NCBI GenBank assembly: GCA_031549085.1
Contig: JAVBQL010000012.1
Location: 1 to 64,000 of the forward strand
Reading direction: 5' to 3'
DNA from: JAVBQL01 sp031549085
GTDB lineage: Bacteria; Spirochaetota; GWE2-31-10; MWDO01
Length of the DNA: 64,000 nt
This document shows, piece after piece, positions 42,996 to 52,258 of this stretch (positions are counted from its first letter, which is position 1; each line of letters begins with the position of its first letter). Made by a program: the position numbers and the translations under genes. Below the pieces are notes generated by a model. The model did no database searches, was not told where the DNA came from, and was given only the letters and a program-made list of their open reading frames with translations.

Positions 42996-44456
42996 TTACT
43001 TAATATCACTCTTCTCTATATCTTTCAATTTCCAAGTTTGATCAAAGAATGCCTCTGTTGGACTATACCAGCGGAAGTATGTAAACCACCCCTTATTAGG
43101 GATTGTCTTAATCCAGTTTGCCTCTTTTCCTTTTGGAGCTGTTGGTCCAAAATAGATATTAATAGAGCCATCACTGTTTTTAACTATATCACTATTTTTT
43201 GATGATAGAGATGGCTTCTGTGTATCTGTATCAATCATAGATCGAGTCATATTGTCATATACAGTAACTGACCAGAACTCTTTCACTGGAACATTTGCAG
43301 GAATATGAAGTGTATATGTGTTTGAACCATCAAGCCACTTTCCATCTTTGTCACGGGTTGCCTCATAATATTGAGAGCCAGCACCAACTATATGTTTAAC
43401 CATACCTTCAGCCATAGTTATAGCCTCAAATGTGTAGTCCAAACGCTCATCAAGTTGTTCATAGTTCTCTGCCTTTTGATTAGGATTCATAGTAATTACA
43501 TATTCCCAATGAGTGTTAGGGTATGCTACAACATTTTCAAACCTAGGTGCAAAACTAACAGCTTGAGACATTCTAAATCCAACTTCAGCTGCCTCAGTTA
43601 AAATTTTCTTCTGCTTTTCATTAGGAGCAAATTTTTTACCCTTCTCAATGCCAAGCGGTTTTAACATTGCCATAAAGAATCGATCTCTCTCTTGAACAGG
43701 CTCTGTATCAATGATAGAGCTTAGACGCTCCCAATACTCAAAGCCTTTTGGAGCAATAGTATCTACAGCACTGCTTCCATCAACAACTTTCTGTTTTGTA
43801 GGATTTTTAGCTTTACTAAGTGGGTATACCGTAACTTTTGTTAAGCTTTCCACTGCACTTTTAACATCATCATTTTTTACAAATGCACGTACCATATACA
43901 TAACTTTATTCGTATTTGATTGAACGACAAAGTAACCTTTTGGAGCTTTGCCCTTATAATCTGGTGGAAGAATCAAAAACTTTCCGCCCTTGCCTTTGTC
44001 CGGACCCAAAGCTCCAATCTCTGAAATTGGGCGTTGCCAATAGTCATCAATCACACCATAAGCACCAGCAGGAGACTCTACAATATATGGCTCTTTGCTC
44101 AAATCTAAATAAACTATTGTATAGATAGTAGTATCATTTGGCGTTAGTCCCATATTTTTTGGGGTTATATAGCCCTTCAAAAAGATTTGATCTCCAAAAT
44201 TAAGTCCAAACTTCTTATTGTTGGCTAAATACATCTCATTGAGAGCTACGGTAGGCATAGCCCACATATAGGCTTGAACTGCTCTTTGAAAATCCATCTC
44301 CTCATATAGTTTCTGAACTGTTTGGTCTGTTGGATAGTCTGCAGTAAACTCCAAAGTCCCAATACGTGTATTCTCTTTTGTAATTGGGGCCTCTGCATAG
44401 AGAGATGTAAAAACAAATAGCAAAGATGTAGAAATTAAAAACATATATTTTTTCAT
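42996..44456 (-). CDS. Exported DUF1254/DUF1214-domain protein
   Basis: A 486-residue secreted or periplasmic protein. ATG 44456, just after AAGGAGTAAATGT, opens signal peptide KKYMFLISTSLLFVFTSLYA; an earlier in-frame TTG at 44474 precedes that site. A DUF1254 domain (about 55-190, RAVQAYMWAMPTVALNEMY and GLTPNDTTIYTIVYLDLSKEP) is followed by DUF1214 (about 350-470, VKEFWSVTVYDNMTRSMI and GKEANWIKTIP...GWFTYFRWYSP). Proteins of this pair are widespread and biochemically unassigned. Confidence 0.9.
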   Translation of the reverse strand: MKKYMFLISTSLLFVFTSLYAEAPITKENTRIGTLEFTADYPTDQTVQKLYEEMDFQRAVQAYMWAMPTVALNEMYLANNKKFGLNFGDQIFLKGYITPKNMGLTPNDTTIYTIVYLDLSKEPYIVESPAGAYGVIDDYWQRPISEIGALGPDKGKGGKFLILPPDYKGKAPKGYFVVQSNTNKVMYMVRAFVKNDDVKSAVESLTKVTVYPLSKAKNPTKQKVVDGSSAVDTIAPKGFEYWERLSSIIDTEPVQERDRFFMAMLKPLGIEKGKKFAPNEKQKKILTEAAEVGFRMSQAVSFAPRFENVVAYPNTHWEYVITMNPNQKAENYEQLDERLDYTFEAITMAEGMVKHIVGAGSQYYEATRDKDGKWLDGSNTYTLHIPANVPVKEFWSVTVYDNMTRSMIDTDTQKPSLSSKNSDIVKNSDGSINIYFGPTAPKGKEANWIKTIPNKGWFTYFRWYSPTEAFFDQTWKLKDIEKSDIK

Positions 44457-44629
44457 ACATTTACTCCTTATCAAGTTCTAAAAAACTCAACCAACTATTT
44501 TTTTCTTACTATGTTTATACCTAATAGAAGATAATAATACCATATATTAAAATCAATAATAGTGATTCTTTTTTTGAGAATATTAAATATAAAAGAGATC
44601 TAATAGCAGCCCTATGGTTAATAAAATTG

Positions 44630-45703
44630 TTACTTTATAACAGATTTTAATATCTCGTCATCATTAATGAGCTTTATCGCTCTATCAAAGCTATCGTTTT
44701 CAGAGAGAATTGTGTAGTAGTCTTGTTTGATAGAGGGAGCAAGTTTTAGTGCCTCTATATATTCACTTTTATCAAAAGGATCAGTTTTTACAAAATCTAA
44801 AAAACCAGTATCAATAAGAAGTGTCTTTACATCGCTCATATTCTCATTATCTTGAAGCAGTGCACAAAGATAGGTTGCGACACCAACTTGAACCCCATGT
44901 ATCTTTGGTTTTTTGCAAACTCTGTCAAGAGCGTGAGAGATTAGATGCTCACTGCCGCTTGCAGGTCTTGAGCTTCCAGCAACCTCCATAGAGAGCCCAC
45001 TTATTAAAAGTGAATTTGCAAGCCCTCTTTGAAACTCTGGGTCAAAAATATCTGATGTATATTTTAGAAATAGAAGTCCAAGAGAGTTGTAGGCGAGGAG
45101 TGAGGCAAAATCATTAAACCTCTCTAGTCCCTTCTCAAATGCTTTTTTCCAGTCCCAAATAGATGTGATTTTTGAGACCATGTCTCCTATGCCAGAGTAT
45201 AAAAATATCTTTGGGCTATTTTTTATGATATCCAAATCGATCACAACCCCAAATGGGATGCCAGATTTAATAGATTTTCTCTTTCCAAGAACGGTCAGTG
45301 ATGATGATGGGCTGCAGAAGCCATCATTAGAGATAGATGTTGGCACACTGATAAATGGGATTTTTAATAGATATGCGCTATACTTTGCGAAGTCGAGTGC
45401 CTTGCCACCCCCTATGCCAACAATTGCATCGATGGTGGGGGAGAGGTTGAAAGCTGTATGAGTGATATCATCTATATTAATATCTTTAATAATTTGATTG
45501 TAGACAACTTTTATATTGTGCGTGTCGAGGCTATTGTTAAGCTTCTCGCCCAATAGCTCTTCGATGCCTTCACCCATAAATAGGGCTATGTTGTTCATGC
45601 TTTTATCTACTAAATATTTGCCTATTTTTTCTATCTTTCCATGTCCTATCTTTAGGAGGTAGGGGATGTTTATCTGTTTATTTGTGTATAGTAATGGACG
45701 CAT
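44630..45703 (-). CDS. Glycerol-1-phosphate-dehydrogenase-like (AraM/EgsA) iron-type dehydrogenase
   Basis: A 357-residue member of the iron-containing dehydrogenase/DHQ-synthase fold. IVGIGGGKALDFAKY binds NAD(P); the metal ligands appear as the Asp in ISNDGFCSPSSSL and the His residues in GSEHLISHALD and HGVQVGVATYL. These three motifs match AraM/G1P dehydrogenase, which reduces DHAP to sn-glycerol-1-phosphate, better than glycerol dehydrogenase. It starts one base after the stop of the HAD phosphatase gene, with AAGGAGC inside that gene's end. Confidence 0.8.
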   Translation of the reverse strand: MRPLLYTNKQINIPYLLKIGHGKIEKIGKYLVDKSMNNIALFMGEGIEELLGEKLNNSLDTHNIKVVYNQIIKDINIDDITHTAFNLSPTIDAIVGIGGGKALDFAKYSAYLLKIPFISVPTSISNDGFCSPSSSLTVLGKRKSIKSGIPFGVVIDLDIIKNSPKIFLYSGIGDMVSKITSIWDWKKAFEKGLERFNDFASLLAYNSLGLLFLKYTSDIFDPEFQRGLANSLLISGLSMEVAGSSRPASGSEHLISHALDRVCKKPKIHGVQVGVATYLCALLQDNENMSDVKTLLIDTGFLDFVKTDPFDKSEYIEALKLAPSIKQDYYTILSENDSFDRAIKLINDDEILKSVIK

Positions 45704-45704
45704 A

Positions 45705-46361
45705 TTAAAAGCTCCTTATAAAGTTGTAGATATCATCAAAGCTGTTGAAAGTTTTAGTCTTGATACCAGCCTCTATACATTTTTCTAATAATATTTTTTT
45801 TGCAAAGACCACATCAGCAATTTTGGCTGGTTCAAAATCTGGCGGGCCATCTCCAGCAAAAATTACAAAATAGCCATCATCTTTCAATTTTTTAACTGCT
45901 TTATATTTGGATATTCCAACTTTTTCATCATAAAATGGGTTTGTCTTTTCTGGTGCGCTCATCACAAGGCCATCTTTTTTGTTGTACTCCCCATGATTGC
46001 TTATCAAGGTTATATTATATTTTTTTATCTCTTTGCCAATTAGGTGTCTTATGTAGTAATCATTTCCAGCGCTGCATACATATATTGGTATATTTTTGCT
46101 TTTGCAAAGCTCCAAAACTTCAAGTAGTGCCTTGTCAATATGAATCTTATCAATAAGTGCAATAAGCTCACTCTCATCAACATGAATTTCAGCAAACATC
46201 TCTTTCAAAGCATCAAAATGGTGCTTTCTGCCTGCAATGTACTCTCTCCATGGGAAGAGTGCCTCATCATCAAAGTAGGCGTTTGTTGTGTAGGTGAAGA
46301 AGTCCTCATCACTTATTGTGCCATCAAAGTCGCTGACAAATGCGATTTTTTTGTTCTGCAT
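45705..46361 (-). CDS. HAD-IB (PSPase/MtnX-like) phosphatase
   Basis: A 218-residue haloacid dehalogenase-type phosphatase. Motif 1 is FVSDFDGTIS, motif 2 IYVCSAGND, and motif 3 FAGDGPPDFEPAKIADVVFAK; a small helical cap lies between motifs 1 and 2. This arrangement is that of phosphoserine phosphatase and MtnX. It is tightly coupled to the downstream G1P-dehydrogenase-like gene, so a glycerol-phosphate-type substrate is worth considering, but this is inferred only from context. AAGGAAAC precedes ATG. Confidence 0.85.
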   Translation of the reverse strand: MQNKKIAFVSDFDGTISDEDFFTYTTNAYFDDEALFPWREYIAGRKHHFDALKEMFAEIHVDESELIALIDKIHIDKALLEVLELCKSKNIPIYVCSAGNDYYIRHLIGKEIKKYNITLISNHGEYNKKDGLVMSAPEKTNPFYDEKVGISKYKAVKKLKDDGYFVIFAGDGPPDFEPAKIADVVFAKKILLEKCIEAGIKTKTFNSFDDIYNFIRSF

Positions 46362-46489
46362 ATTTTTGTTTCCTTGAATTTATTAATGGTTTTTTATTTG
46401 ATTTTGAAAAATATGAGTATATGCAAAATTGAGAGATAAATCAAGGATTTAGAATAAATTTATCTGATTCAATTATTAATGATGGTAAT

Positions 46490-49429
46490 TTATGGAACAC
46501 TAGGTTGGCAATATGCATTGCTATCACCTGTAAGATCACCTCCATTTTTTCTATATGCACCATAAGTATCTGCTGTAGAAAAGTTTGCTGTTCCATAGAT
46601 TTTCGTATTTGAAGTAGTACAGCTAGTAGTATCTATTGTCACCTTAGAACCACTGCCATTTAAATAGAAACCGTATGCTCTATATGCAGAGCTACCACCC
46701 TCTGCACCATATATATATGTATTATTATAGGGGGCGCTGGAAGTGGTTTTAATAGTTGTGTTAATAGTAGCAGCTGTAGTATCGCTATGTATTCCATAAG
46801 AGTCACCAGTTGTATCTGTTATTTTTGCTCCACTACTTGCACCACAAACAGTGGAAGAATTAATTGTAATTGAAGAGGTTGGAGTTGAACTATCACAGAA
46901 TGTATATATACCTTTAGCAGAGTTAGCTACTGTTGCAGAGTAGATGCCAACAACAATGGCGGTAGCTTGTACCATGCTAATAATAGGACTGGTATCTCCA
47001 CCTATATTATATATTCCATAGGCATTACCAACAATATTAAGATTATTTGGATTATCAGTAGGCCCATATGCACCATATACAGAACCACTAGTTACAGTTA
47101 CCATCCTGCTACTAAATATACCATAAGAGTCACCACCAATGGTGTTCGTAGTGCTACTATATGCACCATATACTTTAGAGTTACTATTTACACCAACTAT
47201 TCCAATGCTCTCTACTCCAGTAGAGGTTGTGGCATTGCTATTATATGCTCCATATACTTCAGCAGTAGAGTTAAGATTAGCAGCAGCAGTATTTTCCCCA
47301 TTCTTTATTCCATAGGCAGAACCTGTTATTGTACTTCCATATGCCCCATATACTTTAGAATTCTCATTTATGTTGATTGTCTTACTATTCTTGATTCCAT
47401 ATACACTTTTCAATGATGTACTCTCATGTGCCCCATAGACAGTTGTTCCCTTCAAAGTAACAGCTGACGGAGCTTCATTGCATATAGCAACTATACCAGC
47501 AGAACCATTAAAATTTGTAACACCATATATTGTTGCACTGTTTAAATTATAACTCGTAGCGCTAGTACTTAAAAGGCGGAGAGCATATATTCCATCCATA
47601 TAAGAGATATTATCAAGCCCTATAGAGCCCTTTGCACCAATGAAAGTTGTACCAGTTATATTACTACTTATAGTGCCAGCTTGATAGAGAGCACAGACTT
47701 GACCACTTGTATCTGAAATCGTTGCATTTCCATTTAAACCTGTTATGGTGCCGCCAGATAGTGTAATAATAGTGCCTTGATTATGCAATCCATAAATGGA
47801 GCTTGCACTTATTTTGCCAAAAGCACCAACTATTTTGGTTTCTGTTTCTGATATGTTATTAATGATCCCGCTCCCGCTGTTTTTTATACCATAGATGTTT
47901 GTTGCTTTATTTGTGGTGTTTGCATCGTTATATGATCCATATATAAATGCTTTTTTAATAGAAATTGCTGATGATGATGTACCACTATTTTTAACATAGA
48001 GCCCAGCAACCTCTCCATTTGCAAGAACTTTATCTTTTATTCCATATATATTTCCACCATCTATAGTTAAAATGCCTGTTGAATCATGTTCTATACCATA
48101 TATACCACCACTATTATAGCCATAAGAAACAAGATTATCTTCTAATCCTATAATATCACCACCACTAATAGTGACTGCTCCTTTATTAGATATTCCACAG
48201 AAACTATATGGTGTTCCAGATGTTATAGTATCTACTATATATCCACCCATTACCACTCCGCCATACATATGAACTGTTCCTCCATTATTATCTATGCCTA
48301 TGGCATTACAAATAGATGATACTTGTTGACAGTTAGCTACCCCAGCTATGGTAACACTATCTTTAATAGTAACAACTCCGCCACCATCATTCTTTATAGC
48401 TATTGAGCAGGTTGGAGTTCCCATAACCTCACTGTTGTTTTCTAATGTTAAACTTGTTAAACTGCCGCTGGTTTCTATAACACAATCTGCTGTTGTGGAG
48501 TCCGATTTTATTATACAGTTTGATAGTGTCAATGTTGATTCGTTTTTTAACCCTTTGGTTATAGTAAAGTTTTTTACAGTGGCAGTTAAATTAGTGCCAA
48601 GCCACAAATCTGCAGAGTATGTGGAGCGAGCACTGCTATCCAGTGTCCATTCACCGTTGGTGCTATTATAGTTATAACCACCCTCTATAGTAATACTTTT
48701 ACCTAAACCAGCGGGGGCTCCTATACCAGCTGGAGTAGGATTTGGATTAATTGTTTCACCACTGCTGCATATACCATTTTTATCAACCCATATAAGAACA
48801 TCTTTTGCATCATATGGATTTGTTGTTCTTGCCCCAGCAACAAGAAGTGCCTTTGTTATAGTTTTAAATGGCTTTTTGCTGCTTCCATCATTATTATCAT
48901 CATCACCATTTGCTGTTGCTGATACGTGGAGCAGTTCACTCTCTAGAACTATTGTTATTTGGTAGGATTTTCTAATGCTACCACTACTATCTTCTATCTC
49001 AAGATAAAAAGTGGAAGGAAAATCTATATTTATTTTATGTTTATATGGAGATGAACTGTTATTAGTAGCAATAGGGGATGAAGTACTAAGATAATACAAC
49101 TCTCCGCGGATAAAACTAATATCAAGTTCTAGTGAACTACTATACACTTCATCAGACAAGACTACAATATTATTCTCATTCTCTTTTGGAACTAGATCCT
49201 TATTAGCTGCAACAAATTTTATGTTGGTTATACCAAAAAAGTCTGCTGGATATGTTGTGGTGGTTGTAGGGTCTACTTTTTTTTCACCATCAAAAACATT
49301 GTTATCAAAAAGTGATAGATCATCAAAGTAGTGGATTAGGCTGCATGAGGAGAGATACAATGTTACTATAGATATTAATATTGTTGTTATAAGAAATCTT
49401 TGCCTTTTTGTATTCACTTTATTATTCAT
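46490..49429 (-). CDS. Repeat-rich beta-helix surface lipoprotein
   Basis: A 979-residue predicted lipoprotein with lipobox LYLSSC at residues about 24-29. A beta-sandwich-like region (about 55-170) is followed by DDNNDGSSKKPFKTITKALL, the typical opening of right-handed parallel beta-helix (pectate-lyase/Pmp-like) domains. The rest (about 230-979) is a long run of degenerate 20-35-residue coils built on [TSKE]-[VI]-YG-[AVST] followed by a YGI-N turn (KVYGAYGS, TIYGVTN, FIYGSYND, KVYGAYSS and others), rich in Ser, Thr, Asn and Gly. No enzyme active site is evident. An outer-surface adhesin or antigen is the likeliest role. Two copies of TTGGAGACTATA precede the ATG. Confidence 0.75.
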   Translation of the reverse strand: MNNKVNTKRQRFLITTILISIVTLYLSSCSLIHYFDDLSLFDNNVFDGEKKVDPTTTTTYPADFFGITNIKFVAANKDLVPKENENNIVVLSDEVYSSSLELDISFIRGELYYLSTSSPIATNNSSSPYKHKINIDFPSTFYLEIEDSSGSIRKSYQITIVLESELLHVSATANGDDDNNDGSSKKPFKTITKALLVAGARTTNPYDAKDVLIWVDKNGICSSGETINPNPTPAGIGAPAGLGKSITIEGGYNYNSTNGEWTLDSSARSTYSADLWLGTNLTATVKNFTITKGLKNESTLTLSNCIIKSDSTTADCVIETSGSLTSLTLENNSEVMGTPTCSIAIKNDGGGVVTIKDSVTIAGVANCQQVSSICNAIGIDNNGGTVHMYGGVVMGGYIVDTITSGTPYSFCGISNKGAVTISGGDIIGLEDNLVSYGYNSGGIYGIEHDSTGILTIDGGNIYGIKDKVLANGEVAGLYVKNSGTSSSAISIKKAFIYGSYNDANTTNKATNIYGIKNSGSGIINNISETETKIVGAFGKISASSIYGLHNQGTIITLSGGTITGLNGNATISDTSGQVCALYQAGTISSNITGTTFIGAKGSIGLDNISYMDGIYALRLLSTSATSYNLNSATIYGVTNFNGSAGIVAICNEAPSAVTLKGTTVYGAHESTSLKSVYGIKNSKTININENSKVYGAYGSTITGSAYGIKNGENTAAANLNSTAEVYGAYNSNATTSTGVESIGIVGVNSNSKVYGAYSSTTNTIGGDSYGIFSSRMVTVTSGSVYGAYGPTDNPNNLNIVGNAYGIYNIGGDTSPIISMVQATAIVVGIYSATVANSAKGIYTFCDSSTPTSSITINSSTVCGASSGAKITDTTGDSYGIHSDTTAATINTTIKTTSSAPYNNTYIYGAEGGSSAYRAYGFYLNGSGSKVTIDTTSCTTSNTKIYGTANFSTADTYGAYRKNGGDLTGDSNAYCQPSVP

Positions 49430-49767
49430 ATATAGTCTCCAATATAGTCTCCAAATTATTTAAAAAAAGAGAAATAAATAATCTATTTTAAAAAAATCAT
49501 AATTTGTATAAGCATACAGTACACACTACTATTGTAAGATAATTTTAAAAGAAAATCAACTTAAACTCTATTTTTTACTAAAAAATAATTTTTATTTTAT
49601 ATATTATGCCATTTTTTTTATCTGTTCTTTAAAAAAAGTGTTAAAACTATATTTTATAATGAAGCTATTCATCTTTATTTTTTTAAGTAAAATTGCTATA
49701 CTAAAAATGGTTGCTATTTTAATAAAATTTTAAATAAAGGTTATCCACCTATTTGGATTTTTAGATA
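49430..49767. other. 338-base divergent spacer, with a duplicated Shine-Dalgarno unit at its left end
   Basis: Bases 49431-49442 and 49443-49454 are an exact tandem repeat, TATAGTCTCCAA, which on the minus strand puts two TTGGAGACTATA units immediately before the lipoprotein ATG at 49429. The remainder up to the pbpC start at 49768 is AT-rich; no gene, RNA or confident promoter was recognised in it. Confidence 0.7.
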
Positions 49768-52140
49768 ATGCCATTAAAAAATATACTGCTTTTCTTAAAA
49801 GCAAAGATAATAGATAGACATAAAATTTTATCCTACTCAATTTTGACCATTCTAATATTCTATTTTTTACTCTTTCTATCAACAATCATTTTTCCAATCC
49901 CAAAGTGGTTAAATAGGGATTTCTCAAAAACATACTACTATAGTGATCAGAGTGTCTGTTGGATTAGCCTTAATGATAAAAAACAGTATAGAGTAAAAGC
50001 AGAACTAGATGATATCTCCAAATATATTGTAAAAGGCGTTATTGAATATGAGGATAGATCTTTTTTTATGAATCCTGGGTTTAATCCTGTTTCAATAATA
50101 AGGGCTTTTTTTGTGAATATAAGAGCAAAAAGGGTTCTATATGGCGGTTCAACCATCACTATGCAGCTTGCTCGTCTCTCCGAACCAAAGAGGCGCAGTG
50201 TAAAAAACAAACTGCTGGAGGTTATGAGAGCAATTCAGCTGGAGCTTCTCTACTCAAAAAGAGAGATACTTGCACTATATCTAAACACTATTCCTATGGG
50301 CGGAAACATACAGGGGGTGGAGGCGGCATCCTACTTCTATTTTGGCAAGAGAGCAGGTGAGCTTACCTTTGGAGAGGCCTCACTTCTTTTGGGAATATCA
50401 AACTCCCCAGAAAAAAATCGGCCCGATAAAAATATAGTCAACGCCAAAAGTGGAAGAGACAAAGTTGCAAAGAGGATAGCCGCCATATTTGATATTGATG
50501 ATTATGAGTTGGATAGAATAGTTGAAAGCGAGCCAAGGGTCTCCAAACAAAAATTTGATAGCAATATTATCTCCATTGTTGAGAGAGTTGAAAAATCAAA
50601 CAGCGAAAGCAATATCCATCTGACCTTAGACAGAAATATACAAGAGTTGTCAAATAGGATCTTGACAAATCACCTTATTCCATTAAAATCTACAAATTGT
50701 GCCCTGATTGTTATAGATAATGAGAGTATGGATACACTTGCCTATTTGGGCTCACCCTTTTATGAAAAAAATGTTACAGGCAGCAGATATAATGCCTGCA
50801 ACATAAGACGCTCTCCCGGTTCGACCTTGAAGCCATTTATATATGCTATGGGTATTGAGAGGGGGATTGTTACACCAAAATTGATGCTGATTGATATACC
50901 AATAGATTTTAATGGCTACAACCCCAAAAATTTTTCACAAACATACTATGGAATAATTAGTGCTGATGAGGCACTATATAGATCACTTAATATTCCAGCA
51001 ATCTCTTTGGAGCGATCTTTAGGAGAGATGGGCTTAAAATCATTTCTTCTAAAGAGTGGCTATATGTCAAACAAGAGTGAGGTAGAGGATAGCGATCTAT
51101 CAATTGTGTTGGGAAGTTATCCCTTGACACTTGAGAATATTGTTGAGTTATACTCAAGCCTATCCAATGATGGAATCTTAAACAAGTTAAACTTTTTAAA
51201 AAGCGATTTGAAGAGTAGCTGTGACGAAAAAGAAAAACTCTCCCTAATCTCAAAAGAGGCATGCTATATAACAAATGATATATTATCGCAGGGCTTTAGA
51301 CCCGACCTCGATTCAAGCTGGGAGTATACAAAAGATAAGGTTAAGATTGCTTATAAAACAGGCACATCATATGGATACCTTGATGCGCTTGCAATAGGCT
51401 ATACACCAAAGTATACAGTTGGTGTCTGGGTTGGCAATTTGGATAATAAGCTAACTTTTAATATAACGGGGGCTATACATGCTCTCCCTGTTGTTTTTAA
51501 GATACTAAATGAGCTTGGGCGTGTAAATGATAGGTGGTTTGACATTCCAAGTGATATTGCAAAGAGGGAGGTCTGTGCGGTTTCAGGAAAGCTCCCAACA
51601 AAGTTTTGCAAAGCGAAGATAGATGATTTTTATATAAAAGGAAAAACCAACACAGAGTATTGCGATATACACAAGAAAGTGATATATGATAAATCAACAA
51701 AAAAGATAGTCTCTATTAAGGATATAGATGAAACAGAGAGCAGCAGCAACTATGAAGAGATTGTTATGGAGGTCTATCCAAACTTTGTTGAGCACTATCT
51801 AAAAAAGAGTGGTAAATATAAGCAGAACAATTTAAGTGGAAATTTTAGTGATATTGATTTGGGCAGCGGTTTAAATATACTCTCTCCAAAAGATGGATCA
51901 AAATATCAAATTGATTTGAGTTCAAATGTTGAATATCAAAAAATTGAGCTCTCTGCCAACAATTATCTTGATTCAAATAGATTCTATTGGTATGCTAATG
52001 ATAAGTTTATAGGAAGTATCCCTGCAACTTCACCACTTTTTTTTATACCAGAGGATAAAAATATAGAGATATCTCTTGTAGATGAGAAGGGGAGAAGTGC
52101 CTCAGTATCAATAACTGTTGATTTTGTTAAATATAATTAA
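49768..52140 (+). CDS. pbpC: Penicillin-binding protein 1C (transglycosylase/transpeptidase)
   Basis: A 790-residue class A PBP that polymerises and may cross-link peptidoglycan. After one N-terminal membrane helix, the GT51 domain shows EYEDRSFFMNPGFNP, GGSTITMQLARL and NTIPMGGNIQGVEAASYFYFGK. The transpeptidase domain has SPGSTLKPF (active serine), SLN and KTGTSYG. A C-terminal PbpC-type domain (about 690-790) follows LNILSPKDGSKYQIDLSS. Binding-site evidence at ATG 49768 is weak. It is the first gene of a plus-strand wall-elongation block. Confidence 0.93.
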   Translation: MPLKNILLFLKAKIIDRHKILSYSILTILIFYFLLFLSTIIFPIPKWLNRDFSKTYYYSDQSVCWISLNDKKQYRVKAELDDISKYIVKGVIEYEDRSFFMNPGFNPVSIIRAFFVNIRAKRVLYGGSTITMQLARLSEPKRRSVKNKLLEVMRAIQLELLYSKREILALYLNTIPMGGNIQGVEAASYFYFGKRAGELTFGEASLLLGISNSPEKNRPDKNIVNAKSGRDKVAKRIAAIFDIDDYELDRIVESEPRVSKQKFDSNIISIVERVEKSNSESNIHLTLDRNIQELSNRILTNHLIPLKSTNCALIVIDNESMDTLAYLGSPFYEKNVTGSRYNACNIRRSPGSTLKPFIYAMGIERGIVTPKLMLIDIPIDFNGYNPKNFSQTYYGIISADEALYRSLNIPAISLERSLGEMGLKSFLLKSGYMSNKSEVEDSDLSIVLGSYPLTLENIVELYSSLSNDGILNKLNFLKSDLKSSCDEKEKLSLISKEACYITNDILSQGFRPDLDSSWEYTKDKVKIAYKTGTSYGYLDALAIGYTPKYTVGVWVGNLDNKLTFNITGAIHALPVVFKILNELGRVNDRWFDIPSDIAKREVCAVSGKLPTKFCKAKIDDFYIKGKTNTEYCDIHKKVIYDKSTKKIVSIKDIDETESSSNYEEIVMEVYPNFVEHYLKKSGKYKQNNLSGNFSDIDLGSGLNILSPKDGSKYQIDLSSNVEYQKIELSANNYLDSNRFYWYANDKFIGSIPATSPLFFIPEDKNIEISLVDEKGRSASVSITVDFVKYN

Positions 52141-52258
52141 AAAACAATATTGTTTTAAACAATATCAAAACAATAAAATATTTCTAATAATAAATCATTA
52201 TTGTAAGATAATTATTATAGTAGTTATTTTCTTTTTTTTAAAGGTGTACAATTAAAAT

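Noticed and set aside
46967..47416. A 149-codon plus-strand open frame antisense to the repeat lipoprotein
   Set aside because: Its own YS/TI-rich repeats are just the reverse reading of the YG-coil repeats.
46490..49429. Considered whether the repeats could be a CRISPR array or tandem DNA satellite
   Set aside because: The repeats are protein-level coils in one continuous frame with diverged DNA; there are no uniform repeats and spacers.
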